A stretch of DNA of 64,000 bases from Hymenobacter artigasi (GTDB lineage Bacteria; Bacteroidota; Bacteroidia; Cytophagales; Hymenobacteraceae), in contig NZ_JAAVTK010000007.1 of NCBI RefSeq assembly GCF_012275535.1, forward strand, positions 1 to 64,000, read 5' to 3'. Every line of letters starts with the position of its first letter. The first letter of the stretch is position 1. The notes beneath the pieces were generated by a model. It made no database searches and was not told the DNA's origin. It saw only the letters and a program-made list of their open reading frames with translations. Positions 33,212 through 42,695 of the stretch are shown here, piece by piece. The translations under genes and the position numbers were made by a program.

Positions 33212-33770
33212 ATCGTCCGAAAAACAGGTCGGTTTTGTCTTCGCGGGTACCGTCTTCTACCGGGTACTGCTTGCGCATCGGGAAGTAGTCCATGTCCTCC
33301 ACGTTGAGGATGCGAAGGAGGTTGGGGTGGCCGGTGAAGATGACGCCGTAGAAATCGTAGGCTTCGCGCTCCATCCAATTGGCCGCGTTGTAGAGGTCGG
33401 TGAGGGTGGGTACCACCGGTTCGGCAACGGGGAAGAAGATTTTCAGGCGCAGCCGGATGTTCTTCGTCAGGCTGTGCAGGTGGTAAATCATGCCCAGCTC
33501 CTGGCCCGGGTTTTCGGGGTAGTTGATGCCGCACATCGTGGTCAGGAAGTGGAACTTCAACTCCTGGTCCTGCTGCAGGCCGGCAATGATTTCGTGGATG
33601 CGTTCGCGCGTGGTGGTCGCCGTGAGCAGGCCATAAGGCTCGTGCACATCGGTAAAGGTGTCCGCGCCGAACAGGCGGGTGAGCAAGGCAAGCACTTGCG
33701 CATTCTGGGCCTTTATCGGGTCTTCGGCAACGGGCGCTTCGGGCGCGACGGCAGCATCTTGAGGAGTCAT
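33210..33770 (-). CDS. nuoC: NADH-quinone oxidoreductase subunit C
   Basis: The 30-kDa-type subunit of the connecting module. The 186-residue protein has the family's C-terminal signature WMEREAYDFYGVIFTGHPNLLRILNVEDMDYFPMRKQYPVEDG. An Ala/Glu-rich N-terminal extension (MTPQDAAVAPEAPVAEDPI) is not conserved. It is not fused to NuoD. The right end lies in the family B palindrome. Confidence 0.94.
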   Translation of the reverse strand: MTPQDAAVAPEAPVAEDPIKAQNAQVLALLTRLFGADTFTDVHEPYGLLTATTTRERIHEIIAGLQQDQELKFHFLTTMCGINYPENPGQELGMIYHLHSLTKNIRLRLKIFFPVAEPVVPTLTDLYNAANWMEREAYDFYGVIFTGHPNLLRILNVEDMDYFPMRKQYPVEDGTREDKTDLFFGR

Positions 33771-33771
33771 T

Positions 33772-33880
33772 CTTGAGAGCTTAGAGCGTAGAACTCAGAG
33801 CTTAGATGGGTAAAGCGCTTAACTGAAGGCTCGGTGGCACTACTCTAAGCTCTTGGTTCTAAGTTCTTGGTTCTAAATAA
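33772..33880. repeat. intergenic palindrome, family C
   Basis: The nuoB-nuoC gap is filled with words GAGCTTAGA (33798-33806 and near-copies at 33776) facing TCTAAGCTC (33844-33852) and TCTAAGTTCTTGGTTCTAA. Pairing is imperfect outside the core. It spans from 2 nt behind the nuoC start to 2 nt from the nuoB stop. Confidence 0.7.
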
Positions 33881-33881
33881 T

Positions 33882-34439
33882 CTACTTGATGTTGTAGGAT
33901 TCCAGCAGGGCCTGATACTCAGGGGCGTTGCGGCGGCGGATGGATTCGTTGCGGGCGAGGTCCTGCACACGCATCAGGCCGTCGATTACCTGCTCGGGGC
34001 GGGGCGGGCAGCCGGGCACGTACACATCAACCGGAATGATGCGGTCGATGCCCTGCAGCACCGAGTAGGAGTCGAAAATGCCGCCCGAGCAGGCGCAGGC
34101 ACCCATGGCCAGCACCCAGCGGGGCTCGGCCATTTGCTCGTACACCTGCTTCACGATGGGGGCCATTTTCTTGGCGATGGTGCCCATCACCATCAGCAAA
34201 TCGGCCTGACGGGGCGAGAAGCTGGGGCGCTCGGAGCCAAACCGGGAGATGTCGTAGTGCGAGCCCATGGTGGCCATGAACTCGATGCCGCAGCAGGACG
34301 TGGCGAAGGGCAGGGGCCAGAGCGAGTTGGCGCGGGCCATGCCCACCACTTTCTCCAGCGAGGTAGCAAAGAAGCCGGCGCCTTCCACGCCCTCGGGCGC
34401 TTCAACGGATTTAATTTCAGGAACTCGGTTATCAGCCAT
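33882..34439 (-). CDS. nuoB: NADH-quinone oxidoreductase subunit B
   Basis: PSST-type subunit with the terminal cluster N2. Ligands: the tandem cysteines in PFATSCCGIEFMA, GACACSGG and VPGCPPRPEQV. ATG 34439 gives 185 residues starting MADNRVPEIKSVEAP; the frame runs far upstream across nuoA in another phase and is not used. Motif SFSPRQADLLMVMGTIAKKM is typical. Twenty nt separate it from nuoA. Confidence 0.96.
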   Translation of the reverse strand: MADNRVPEIKSVEAPEGVEGAGFFATSLEKVVGMARANSLWPLPFATSCCGIEFMATMGSHYDISRFGSERPSFSPRQADLLMVMGTIAKKMAPIVKQVYEQMAEPRWVLAMGACACSGGIFDSYSVLQGIDRIIPVDVYVPGCPPRPEQVIDGLMRVQDLARNESIRRRNAPEYQALLESYNIK

Positions 34440-34459
34440 AGTTATAAGAGACAAGCAGA

Positions 34460-34921
34460 TTAGGCGGCTTTCGACACTTGGGCGGGCCGGTTTTCTAACA
34501 CCGGCGTAGCGGCGAAAGTTTGGGCCATTGGTGCTTCGTTCCAGCGCAAAATGCCCTTTTTGATGATGTAGAAGAAGCCGGCCAGCAGCAGCGCCATAAA
34601 TATCAGCATCTCGATGAAGCCGGCACGGCCCAGGGCGCGGAAATTCACGGCCCACGGATACATGAAGATAACCTCGACGTCGAACAGCACAAACACAATG
34701 GCTGTCAGGAAGTACTTCACCGAAATAGGCGTGCGGGCGTTGCCCACCGACTCGATGCCGCACTCAAAGGAAGCGTCCTTCACGGTGCTGTGGCGCTTGG
34801 GGCCTACCAGGTGCGAGACAATCATGGCGAAGGCCACAAAAGCCAGCGCCAGGCCAAATTGAATGAGTATCGGCAGGTAGTCGGACGGCTGGTAACCGTT
34901 GACGGGCAGGGCTAGGTACAT
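34460..34921 (-). CDS. nuoA: NADH-quinone oxidoreductase subunit A
   Basis: First gene of the complex I operon. Three helices; the family loop YECG-type motif appears as KDASFECGIESVGNARTPISVKYFLTAIVFVLFDVEVIFMYPWA. ATG 34921 (MYLALPVNG) is preferred over a TTG three codons upstream. A C-terminal extension (TFAATPVLENRPAQVSKAA) is poorly conserved. A strong promoter lies 45-75 nt upstream. Confidence 0.95.
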   Translation of the reverse strand: MYLALPVNGYQPSDYLPILIQFGLALAFVAFAMIVSHLVGPKRHSTVKDASFECGIESVGNARTPISVKYFLTAIVFVLFDVEVIFMYPWAVNFRALGRAGFIEMLIFMALLLAGFFYIIKKGILRWNEAPMAQTFAATPVLENRPAQVSKAA

Positions 34922-34965
34922 AGCGGTCAATTATATAGCAAGCAGGCCTCACGGGCGCTGAAGGG

Positions 34966-34996
34966 CAAAGGTAGCGCCCACGGGGTTGGGGCGCAA
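34966..34996 (-). promoter_or_regulatory. nuo operon promoter
   Basis: On the minus strand TTG (34996-34994), 20 nt, then TACCTTTG (34973-34966). Both halves and the spacing match the Bacteroidota primary sigma consensus (TTG, 17-20 nt, TAnnTTTG). Transcription would begin near 34959, giving a leader of about 40 nt to nuoA. Confidence 0.75.
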
Positions 34997-35152
34997 TGTT
35001 GAGGCGACAACCGCTGCGGGGACGGCCGGTTTGGGGCGGCGATGGCGGCCCGTTGGGGTTGCACCGGTCGGAAATATTCGGCGCATTACTGGCTTTTGTT
35101 TGGATTGAATGTGCTTCCTTTAGGGGCAAGCTGGGCACTATCCTTCCTCCTT

Positions 35153-36712
35153 ATGTATAATCCTGCTGATACTTCGGGCAACTTTGTGGCGGCCAATAAG
35201 GCCCTGGCAAAACGAGAGCACCAGCTTTCGGTCCTTTTCGATACCATTGCCGATGTCACGTTTGTGCTGAACGTGGAAGGCGAGGGGCGCTACCGGTTTG
35301 TATTCGCTAATAAAGCGTTTGAGAAAACGACCGGCCTGCCGGTAGAGCAGGTGGTGGGCCGCTACGTGGAGGATATTATTCCGGAACCCTCGCTCAGCCT
35401 GGTGCTTACCAAGTACCGCGAGGCCATTTCCAGCATGGAGCGCGTGATTTGGCAGGAAACCACCGACTACCCCACCGGCCAGGTGACGGGCGAAGTGAGC
35501 GTGACCCCGGTGCCCGACGAACACGGCCGCTGCTGCCAGCTGGTGGGTGTGGTGCACGACCTCACCAAAGAAAAACAGGTGGAGAAGGCGCTGCGCATCA
35601 GCAACGAGCGGTTGGCCTACGCCCTGAAAGCCACCACTGATGCCATTTATGACTGGACCATCAGTGACGACTCGCTGTATTGGGGTGAGGGGTTTGAAGA
35701 TTTATTCGGCTATCAGCTAGCGCAGAATCCCACGCCCTTCAGCGAGTGGGCCGACTATGTGCATCCCGACGACAGCCCGCGCGTGGTGGCCGGCCTGCGG
35801 CATGCGGCTTTCGAAACCACAAATCTGTTTTGGCAGGAGGAATACCGGTTTCGGCGGGCCAATGGCACCTGGGCCGAGGTATTTGACCGGGGCTACCTGC
35901 TACGCGACGCGGTGGGCCGGGCCGTGCGCATGATGGGGGCCATGCAGGACATCACATCCCGCAAGCAGGCTGAACGGCAGCGGCAGCAGCTGACCGAGAA
36001 ATTAATCAGCCAGAATGCCGACTTGTACCAGTTTGCCTACATCGTATCGCACAACCTGCGGGCTCCGCTGGCCAATGCATTGGGCTTCAGCGACCTGCTG
36101 ACTCGTGTGGACAAGGAGTCGGTGGTGTTCGGCGCGTCGCTGCAAAAGCTGCAAACCAGCCTGCGGCTATTCGATGAGGTGCTGACCGATGTGAACGAAA
36201 TCCTGCTGGTGCGCGACGAGCAGGCCGGCTACCGGCCCGAGCCCGTGCCGCTGGCCGCCGTGTGCCAGCAGGCGCTGCAGGGCTTGCACGAAGCGCTGCA
36301 AGCAGCAGGCGGCCAGCTCCATATTATGATTCCGGCCGACCTGCGCGTAGCTGGCAGCCGGGCGTATTTTCACAGCATCTTTCACAACCTGATTTCGAAC
36401 GCCATTAAATACCGGGCCGAGTCACGGCCGTTGCGCATTAATATTGTGTCTACTACGGCTGCGGCGCAGGGGCTTGCCATCACGGTGCGCGACAATGGCT
36501 CGGGCTTCGATAGGGAGCGGGCCGGCGACAATGTTTTTCAACTTTATCGGCGCTTTCATGTGGGGCAGTCCGGGCGCGGCATTGGCCTGTACCTGGTGCG
36601 GGCCCACGTAGAAGCCATGGGCGGGCAGGTTACGGTGGCCAGCCGCCCCAATGAAGGAACCGAATTTACCCTCTACTTCAGGCCCTATGCGGATGAAAAC
36701 CTACCTCATTGA
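35153..36712 (+). CDS. PAS-domain sensor histidine kinase
   Basis: A 519-residue kinase. PAS1 (about 25-140; FDTIADVTFVLNVEG to DEHGRCCQLVGVVHDLT) and PAS2 with a PAC segment (about 155-275; FRRANGTWAEVFDRGYLLRD) precede a HisKA-like segment with His300 in FAYIVSHNLRAPL, then an HATPase_c with N-box NLISNAIKY, G1 DNGSGF and G2 GRGIGLYLV. It would autophosphorylate and pass the phosphate to the overlapping response regulator. ATG 35153 is chosen; an upstream ATG (35042) would add a hydrophobic segment that could be one membrane helix. The kinase gene overlaps the next by 26 nt. Confidence 0.85.
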   Translation: MYNPADTSGNFVAANKALAKREHQLSVLFDTIADVTFVLNVEGEGRYRFVFANKAFEKTTGLPVEQVVGRYVEDIIPEPSLSLVLTKYREAISSMERVIWQETTDYPTGQVTGEVSVTPVPDEHGRCCQLVGVVHDLTKEKQVEKALRISNERLAYALKATTDAIYDWTISDDSLYWGEGFEDLFGYQLAQNPTPFSEWADYVHPDDSPRVVAGLRHAAFETTNLFWQEEYRFRRANGTWAEVFDRGYLLRDAVGRAVRMMGAMQDITSRKQAERQRQQLTEKLISQNADLYQFAYIVSHNLRAPLANALGFSDLLTRVDKESVVFGASLQKLQTSLRLFDEVLTDVNEILLVRDEQAGYRPEPVPLAAVCQQALQGLHEALQAAGGQLHIMIPADLRVAGSRAYFHSIFHNLISNAIKYRAESRPLRINIVSTTAAAQGLAITVRDNGSGFDRERAGDNVFQLYRRFHVGQSGRGIGLYLVRAHVEAMGGQVTVASRPNEGTEFTLYFRPYADENLPH

Positions 36713-37109
36713 TGACGACGACCTCGCCATCTACCTCACCGAGCAACTGTTGCGGGCCGAAGGGTTTTCCAATTGCATCTGCACGTTTCAGTCGGCCCAG
36801 GAGGCGCTGGACAAGCTGGTGAGCAAAAAGCAGCGCGTGCCTCAGATAATATTCCTGGACCTGAACATGCCGATGATGGACGGCTGGCAGTTTCTGGATG
36901 CCCTGGCACCCTACCAGGATGCCCTGCGCGGGACCTGCCACATCTATATTCTTACCTCGTCGCTGGCCCTGAAGGACCTGGAGAAATCCAGGCATTACGA
37001 CCTGGTGGCCGGCCTGATTCATAAGCCGGTGGACAGCAAAGAAATCCGGGCCATTCAGTCGCTTTTTGAGTATGATGAGATTGTTGGTGATGAGCCCTGC
37101 GACTGCTGA
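36687..37109 (+). CDS. single-domain response regulator
   Basis: A 140-residue receiver domain with no output domain. Asp9/Asp10 and phospho-acceptor Asp58 (IIFLDLNMPMMDGW), Thr90 (YILTSS) and Lys113 (IHKPV) complete the acidic pocket. It overlaps the kinase gene by 26 nt, which indicates a cognate pair. Such stand-alone receivers signal by protein contact, as in CheY-type or phosphorelay systems. ATG 36687 or 36693 may be used. Confidence 0.9.
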   Translation: MRMKTYLIDDDDLAIYLTEQLLRAEGFSNCICTFQSAQEALDKLVSKKQRVPQIIFLDLNMPMMDGWQFLDALAPYQDALRGTCHIYILTSSLALKDLEKSRHYDLVAGLIHKPVDSKEIRAIQSLFEYDEIVGDEPCDC

Positions 37110-37125
37110 ATGAGCGTTGAAAGGT

Positions 37126-37180
37126 ATTTTAAAACACGAAAGCCGCTTCTGGTGCAGAAGCGGCTTTCGTGTTTTAAAAT
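37126..37180. terminator. bidirectional terminator, 26-bp perfect stem
   Basis: The left arm 37126-37151 (ATTTTAAAACACGAAAGCCG then CTTCTG) pairs without mismatch with 37155-37180 around a 3-nt loop. A/T-rich ends serve both the response-regulator transcript and the convergent dehydrogenase gene. Confidence 0.9.
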
Positions 37181-37229
37181 ATGCGAGGAAACTGCTTCAA
37201 GATAAAAAAACAGTTCCGGTGGCCAGCTA

Positions 37230-38894
<1,665 letters not shown>

Positions 38895-38924
38895 AGTCGA
38901 ATGAATTTTGAGGTGGGAGTAGGG

Positions 38925-38932
38925 CAAAGGTA
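38925..38932 (-). promoter_or_regulatory. -7 element of the P5C dehydrogenase gene
   Basis: On the minus strand TACCTTTG, the commonest form of the Bacteroidota -7, ends 31 nt before ATG 38894. No TTG lies at the normal distance. Confidence 0.5.
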
Positions 38933-39017
38933 AGGGGGCGGATTTCCCGCCGTGTTTCGCCGTGTTTTAATGGAACTGCTATTTTAACAATAATGCGAAA
39001 AGGCGCGAAAAATGCTT

Positions 39018-39566
39018 CTATAGCCGTTTCAGTAGCTCACGCACCTGCCGCGTGAGGTCGTCGCGGGAACCGGTGTTGTGCAGGGTCGCGGCAAAGTTTG
39101 GGTAGTCGTCCATCGCAATTTCGCTGGGATGGTTGTCGTCGCGGGTGCCGTCGCCGCGCTGCTGGAGCGGGTCGCCTTCCACGCGCAGCATGAGGCCGCC
39201 ACGGGCGCGGATGGGGTCGGCCTCGTTGGCGAAGCGGATGTCGGGTACGAGTATGAAGGCATCGGGCGGCAAGGCAGCAAAGAAAGCATCGACCCACACC
39301 AGCGGCTCCCAGTCGCGCAGGGCCTGGCCTACTTGCTGGAGCATTTCGCCCCGCGTGCGGTGGAAGGTGGGCACCAGCTCGGCCTTGCCTTTCTGGGAAT
39401 AATAGGGGGCCACAGCTTCGCCCGAAAGGGCGGCGCAGACGGCTTTAATGGAATCGCCGAAGGAGCGGATTTGCCAGTTGCGCTCGGGCTGGAGCTGCTG
39501 AATGAGGCGGGCCACGGTGTCTTTGCCGCTGCCCCGGCGGCCGGAGAGGCCAATGAGGTGTATCAT
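39018..39566 (-). CDS. P-loop kinase, deoxynucleoside-monophosphate-kinase-like
   Basis: A 182-residue protein with Walker A GRRGSGKD near the start (IHLIGLSGRRGSGKDTVARLIQ) and a central ILVPDIRFANEADPI motif, a combination found in phage T4-type dNMP kinases and in a family of cellular P-loop proteins annotated as deoxynucleotide monophosphate kinases. The LRVEGDPLQQRGDGTRDDNHPSE segment is a lid-like loop. Substrate not provable. It follows yjjG in the same direction, and the gap is a family B palindrome. Confidence 0.75.
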   Translation of the reverse strand: MIHLIGLSGRRGSGKDTVARLIQQLQPERNWQIRSFGDSIKAVCAALSGEAVAPYYSQKGKAELVPTFHRTRGEMLQQVGQALRDWEPLVWVDAFFAALPPDAFILVPDIRFANEADPIRARGGLMLRVEGDPLQQRGDGTRDDNHPSEIAMDDYPNFAATLHNTGSRDDLTRQVRELLKRL

Positions 39567-39676
39567 TTTGGTGCTTGGTTGTTGGTGCCTGGTGCTTGGT
39601 GAAAAGCACTAGGCTCAATTACTGCTGTTTACAGAAAAGAGCCAAGCACCAAGCACCATCAACCAAGCACCAATTA
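39567..39676. repeat. intergenic palindrome, family B copy 2
   Basis: Left arm (39567-39600) and right arm (39641-39676) are built of GGTGCTTGGT and ACCAAGCACC words. It starts at the base after the dNMP-kinase start codon (in gene order) and ends on the YjjG stop codon, so it fills the whole gap. It resembles the nuoC-nuoD element in word content, not in exact order. Confidence 0.88.
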
Positions 39677-40372
39677 CAAAAACGTCTTCAGTTCGCTCAA
39701 ACAGCTAATTTCGTGCGTTATCGTATTGAAATGCCGCCGTTTATCAGGGTTGAAATACACCTGGTCGATGCCGGCGTTGTGGGCGCCCAGCACGTCGCAT
39801 TCCAGGTTGTCGCCAATCATAAGACTTTCGGCGGCGGTGGCGCCGGTGCGCTCCAAGGCGTGCGCAAACATGCGCGGGTCGGGCTTGAGGTGGCCGCTGT
39901 GCTCGGACGTGATGAGCTCCTGGAAGTAGTGCGTGAGGTTGGACGAATCCAGCTTGAGGGCCTGCACATCGTTGAAACCGTTGGTGACGAGGTGCAGGTG
40001 GTACTTGGGTTTGAGGTAGTCCAGCACCTCGTGGGTGTAGGGAAATACCGCCGATTTCAGGGGCAGCAGGTCCGTAAACTCATCCGAAATATTGGTCGGG
40101 ATGTCAGCTTCGGCCACGCCCAGCTTCGTCAGCGTCCGCACGAAGCGGGTTTCGCGCAGCTGCTTCTGCGTGATTTTATTGTTCTGGTACATGCGCCACA
40201 GCGCGTGGTTGATGTCGCTGTACACGCTGATAAACTGCTCCACCGCAAAAGTGCTGTAGCGGGCGAAATCGTGCCGCTCATACAGCGTGTGCAGGGTTTC
40301 GTTGGCGTTTTTCTCGAAGTCCCAAAGGGTGTGGTCGAGGTCGAAGAAGAGGTGACGGTATTTCGATTTCAT
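39674..40372 (-). CDS. yjjG: YjjG-family noncanonical pyrimidine nucleotidase
   Basis: A HAD phosphatase that hydrolyses abnormal pyrimidine monophosphates (house-cleaning of nucleotide pools). Motif I Asp11-x-Asp13 (FFDLDHTLWDF), motif II THLVTNG-like stretch (LHLVTNGFNDVQ), motif III KPDPRMF and motif IV IGDNLECDVLGAHNAG are all present. The 232-residue protein starts at ATG 40372, which abuts a copied word shared with the pssA start. It and the dNMP-kinase-like gene form a small nucleotide-metabolism unit. Confidence 0.9.
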   Translation of the reverse strand: MKSKYRHLFFDLDHTLWDFEKNANETLHTLYERHDFARYSTFAVEQFISVYSDINHALWRMYQNNKITQKQLRETRFVRTLTKLGVAEADIPTNISDEFTDLLPLKSAVFPYTHEVLDYLKPKYHLHLVTNGFNDVQALKLDSSNLTHYFQELITSEHSGHLKPDPRMFAHALERTGATAAESLMIGDNLECDVLGAHNAGIDQVYFNPDKRRHFNTITHEISCLSELKTFL

Positions 40373-40376
40373 TTTA

Positions 40377-40504
40377 CAGTTATCAATTAACATTTAACAC
40401 CCCACGACGTCAGGCTGAGCGCAGTCGAAGCAGCTCTACTACGGTAGTAATTACTGACCTAAACAACGAAGCGGTAGAGAAGCTTCGGCTGCGCTCAGCC
40501 TGAC
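40377..40504. repeat. compound intergenic element: solo family E word plus family A palindrome
   Basis: Next to the YjjG start is the word TGTTAAATGTTAATTGATAA (minus strand), shared almost exactly with the region before pssA. Beyond it lies an inverted repeat: GTCAGGCTGAGCGCAGTCGA plus AGCAGCTCTAC (40409-40439) against 40474-40504, 28 of 31 pairs, related to family A. No U-run. Confidence 0.82.
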
Positions 40505-40528
40505 TATTCTTTTCGTATTGTTCTTGCA

Positions 40529-41467
40529 TCACAGCGAGCCCGCCAGGGCCATGCTCAGCACGCCCGCCAGCATAATGCCCTTACAGAACGTGCTGAGGTG
40601 GCGGAAGTGCCGTCGCCGGTCGGCCCGAATGAGCAGGCGCGTCAGCTGGGCCATGGGCAGCAGCACCAGCAGCAGCAGCCACAGCGCCAGCGGCCAGTGC
40701 CCGCTCACCAGCAGCTGGCCCGTAGCGCCCAGCGTGAGCAGCGCCAGGCAGGCCAGGAAAAAGCCCGCCACCCACTTGGTGCGCGCCACGCCCCACACCA
40801 GCGGCACCGTGCGGCAGCCGTGCTGGGCATCGCCGCGCATGTCTTCCACATCTTTCACAATTTCGCGCACCATGGTGAGCAGGAACGCGGCCAGCGCGTA
40901 GGGCCACACCACGCTGTTGTTGTCGTGGCGCTGCAGCTGCAATTGCAGCTCGGGCAGCAGCACCAGCGCCGCCGTGAGGGTGGCAATGCTGAGGTTGCCC
41001 ACCAGCGCCATGCGCTTGAAGCGGGCCGAGTAGCCCCACAGCAGCAGCGCCGCGCCCAGCGTGACGGCCCCCAGCACGGGGTGCAGCCAGCCGGCCACCA
41101 GCACGCCCACGCCGCTGAGCACCATGTGGGCCAGCATGGCCATGCGCCGGTTCACCACGCGGCCAATCACCAGCCGGTCGGGCCGGTTGATGGCGTCGAT
41201 TTTTACGTCGTAATAGTCGTTGATGATGTAGCCCGCCGCCGCTACCAGCAGCGCTGCCCACACCAGCAGGCCGAAGCGCGGGGCCAGCAGCGACTGCCGC
41301 AGCGGCAGCTCAGGCAGCAGCAGGCCGGCCCGCACCAGCGCCAGGCACAGCAGCATAATCAGCAGGTTGGGCCAGCGCACCAGCGTGGGCAGGGCCGTGC
41401 GCAGCCCCCCGGTGGGGTGCGGCGTGGGCAGGGCAGGGGCAGGCGGCTTGGGGGGCAGCGGGTTCAT
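40529..41467 (-). CDS. UbiA-family prenyltransferase
   Basis: An intramembrane prenyltransferase with about nine helices. The first Mg-binding motif is N83-D-Y-Y-D87-x3-D91 (NDYYDVKIDAINRPDR), the second DVEDMRGD near residue 207. The sequence of the first motif, with NRPDR, resembles Bacteroidota proteins annotated as geranylgeranylglycerol-phosphate geranylgeranyltransferase; a menaquinone, heme or lipid role cannot be told apart here. Gene order gives no clear pathway. Confidence 0.82.
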   Translation of the reverse strand: MNPLPPKPPAPALPTPHPTGGLRTALPTLVRWPNLLIMLLCLALVRAGLLLPELPLRQSLLAPRFGLLVWAALLVAAAGYIINDYYDVKIDAINRPDRLVIGRVVNRRMAMLAHMVLSGVGVLVAGWLHPVLGAVTLGAALLLWGYSARFKRMALVGNLSIATLTAALVLLPELQLQLQRHDNNSVVWPYALAAFLLTMVREIVKDVEDMRGDAQHGCRTVPLVWGVARTKWVAGFFLACLALLTLGATGQLLVSGHWPLALWLLLLVLLPMAQLTRLLIRADRRRHFRHLSTFCKGIMLAGVLSMALAGSL

Positions 41468-41544
41468 CGGCAGAGCGCGGGGCGAAGTGCAAAGGTCGGC
41501 GAAAGTGGCGGGCTGTTGGTGGGCGGTGGGGGCGTGCCGGGCAC

Positions 41545-41574
41545 AAAAAAGCCTCTCCGTGGCGGGAGAGGCTT
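41545..41574 (-). terminator. terminator of the cold shock gene
   Basis: On the minus strand GGCTTTTTT-type end: AAGCCTCTCC (41574-41565) pairs with GGAGAGGCTT (41558-41549), followed by TTTT. It lies about 40 nt behind the csp stop. Confidence 0.85.
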
Positions 41575-41614
41575 CAGTGATGGCGCGGGGGCAGCCATCA
41601 GGGAGTTTTCAAGC

Positions 41615-41809
41615 TCAGATTTTGCGCACGTTCACGGCATTGATGCCTTTGCGGCCTTCCTGGGTTTCAAATTCCACCCGGTCGTTTTGTTGCACTGTGG
41701 TCCCGTTCAGGCCCGTTACGTGTACGAAAAAGTCTTCTTTCGTTTGGTCGTCGGTCACGAAGCCATAGCCTTTGGCTTCGTTAAAAAATTTGATGATGCC
41801 GGTTTTCAT
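41615..41809 (-). CDS. cold shock protein
   Basis: A 64-residue CspA-family OB-fold RNA chaperone. RNP-1 is KGYGFVTDD and RNP-2 is DFFVHVTGL, with the start MKTGIIKFFNEA and the end VNVRKI. The 148 nt before its ATG, up to the iscX stop, are a plausible long leader, which in csp genes often folds to sense temperature. No promoter is evident by eye in that stretch. Confidence 0.95.
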   Translation of the reverse strand: MKTGIIKFFNEAKGYGFVTDDQTKEDFFVHVTGLNGTTVQQNDRVEFETQEGRKGINAVNVRKI

Positions 41810-41957
41810 GCAAAAAACAAAAAGGAAAAGAAAAACCGCCCGGGTAAAGGCTGCGGAAAGGCCTGAAACGGCACCAATAATGCTGTTTCAAACCCGCTTA
41901 CGCGGGAAGCCAACGCGGGGTTGGCCGGCCGGCGGTTCAGGCTCGTCCGTTATTCTG

Positions 41958-42194
41958 CTATTGGTTGTCGCGCCACTCATATACCCACTTGGCCTGAATT
42001 TGCTCCAGGTGGCCTTCGGTCGATTGCTCGCGGGTACCATCGAAGTTATCCAGGGCCAGTATCCACTCAATCAGTTCGGTGAAGCGGATGCGGTAGATTT
42101 TGGCTTCCGTGAAGTCGTCGCCGAACTTCTCGTAGAGGGCCATGGCAATATCCTCGTGGTCGGCCCAGTGCATGGGCGGCTCAAAGTGGTTCAT
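41958..42194 (-). CDS. iscX: IscX-like Fe-S assembly protein
   Basis: A 78-residue acidic protein. PPMHWADHEDIAMALYEKFGDDF and YRIRFTELIEWILALDNFDGTREQSTEGHLEQIQAKWVYEW match the order of E. coli IscX (W.D...I...LY, then RFT..H.W...L..F.....S.E.ILEAI...W). IscX tunes IscS. It lies 121 nt behind a [2Fe-2S] ferredoxin, separated by a family D palindrome. ATG 42194 is chosen; the frame is open upstream only through the palindrome. Confidence 0.85.
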   Translation of the reverse strand: MNHFEPPMHWADHEDIAMALYEKFGDDFTEAKIYRIRFTELIEWILALDNFDGTREQSTEGHLEQIQAKWVYEWRDNQ

Positions 42195-42197
42195 TTC

Positions 42198-42313
42198 AGG
42201 AGTGTTGAATGTTGAGGGTTGAAGGTTGAATGAAAAGTTTGGGAAGTTGAACAGGCTGTTTTCTGATACAGAAACAGTATTCAACCCCCAACTCTTAAAA
42301 CTCAACACTTCGA
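42198..42313. repeat. intergenic palindrome, family D copy 1
   Basis: Words GTTGAATGTTGAGGGTTGAA on the left (42203 onward) face ATTCAACCCCCAACTC and CTCAACACTTCG on the right. Pairing is imperfect, with an inner stem CTGTTTTCTG/CAGAAACAG. It fills the fdx-iscX gap. Confidence 0.75.
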
Positions 42314-42315
42314 AA

Positions 42316-42651
42316 TTAGTGTCCCAGGAAGTGCTGGGGCGGAATGGTGACGACGAGCTGCATATCGGCCTCTACCACGCACTGGCAGGCCAGGCGGGAG
42401 TTGATGCGCGGGTTCTCGGCGCGGTCGATGAAGTCCTCTTCTTTATCGGAAATCTCGGGCAGGTCATCGCCGCCGGAGTTGATGTAGACGTGGCAGGTGC
42501 TGCAGCCGCACACGCCGCCGCAGTTGTGCTGCAGCTGAATGCCGTTGTTCAGGGCCACGTCGAGCACCGACTCGCCAGAGGCCGCCACGTGGGTCTGGGC
42601 CGGCTGGCCGTCGTTGAACTGGAAGGTGATGGTGGTGGCGGAAGCGGACAA
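42316..42651 (-). CDS. fdx: Isc-type [2Fe-2S] ferredoxin
   Basis: A 111-residue ferredoxin of the Isc/adrenodoxin branch, which supplies electrons to Fe-S assembly. Ligands: Cys44, Cys50, Cys53 (NCGGVCGCSTC, with the extra Cys48) and Cys89 (RLACQC). The start is TTG 42651 (MSASATTITFQFNDG); a clear promoter 50-75 nt upstream rules out the much longer overlapping frame. It is followed by iscX, a fitting pair, although no other isc genes are near. Confidence 0.9.
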   Translation of the reverse strand: MSASATTITFQFNDGQPAQTHVAASGESVLDVALNNGIQLQHNCGGVCGCSTCHVYINSGGDDLPEISDKEEDFIDRAENPRINSRLACQCVVEADMQLVVTIPPQHFLGH

Positions 42652-42695
42652 AACGAGAAGCGTATAAGACGAATAATAGACGGCATTTGCCGCCG

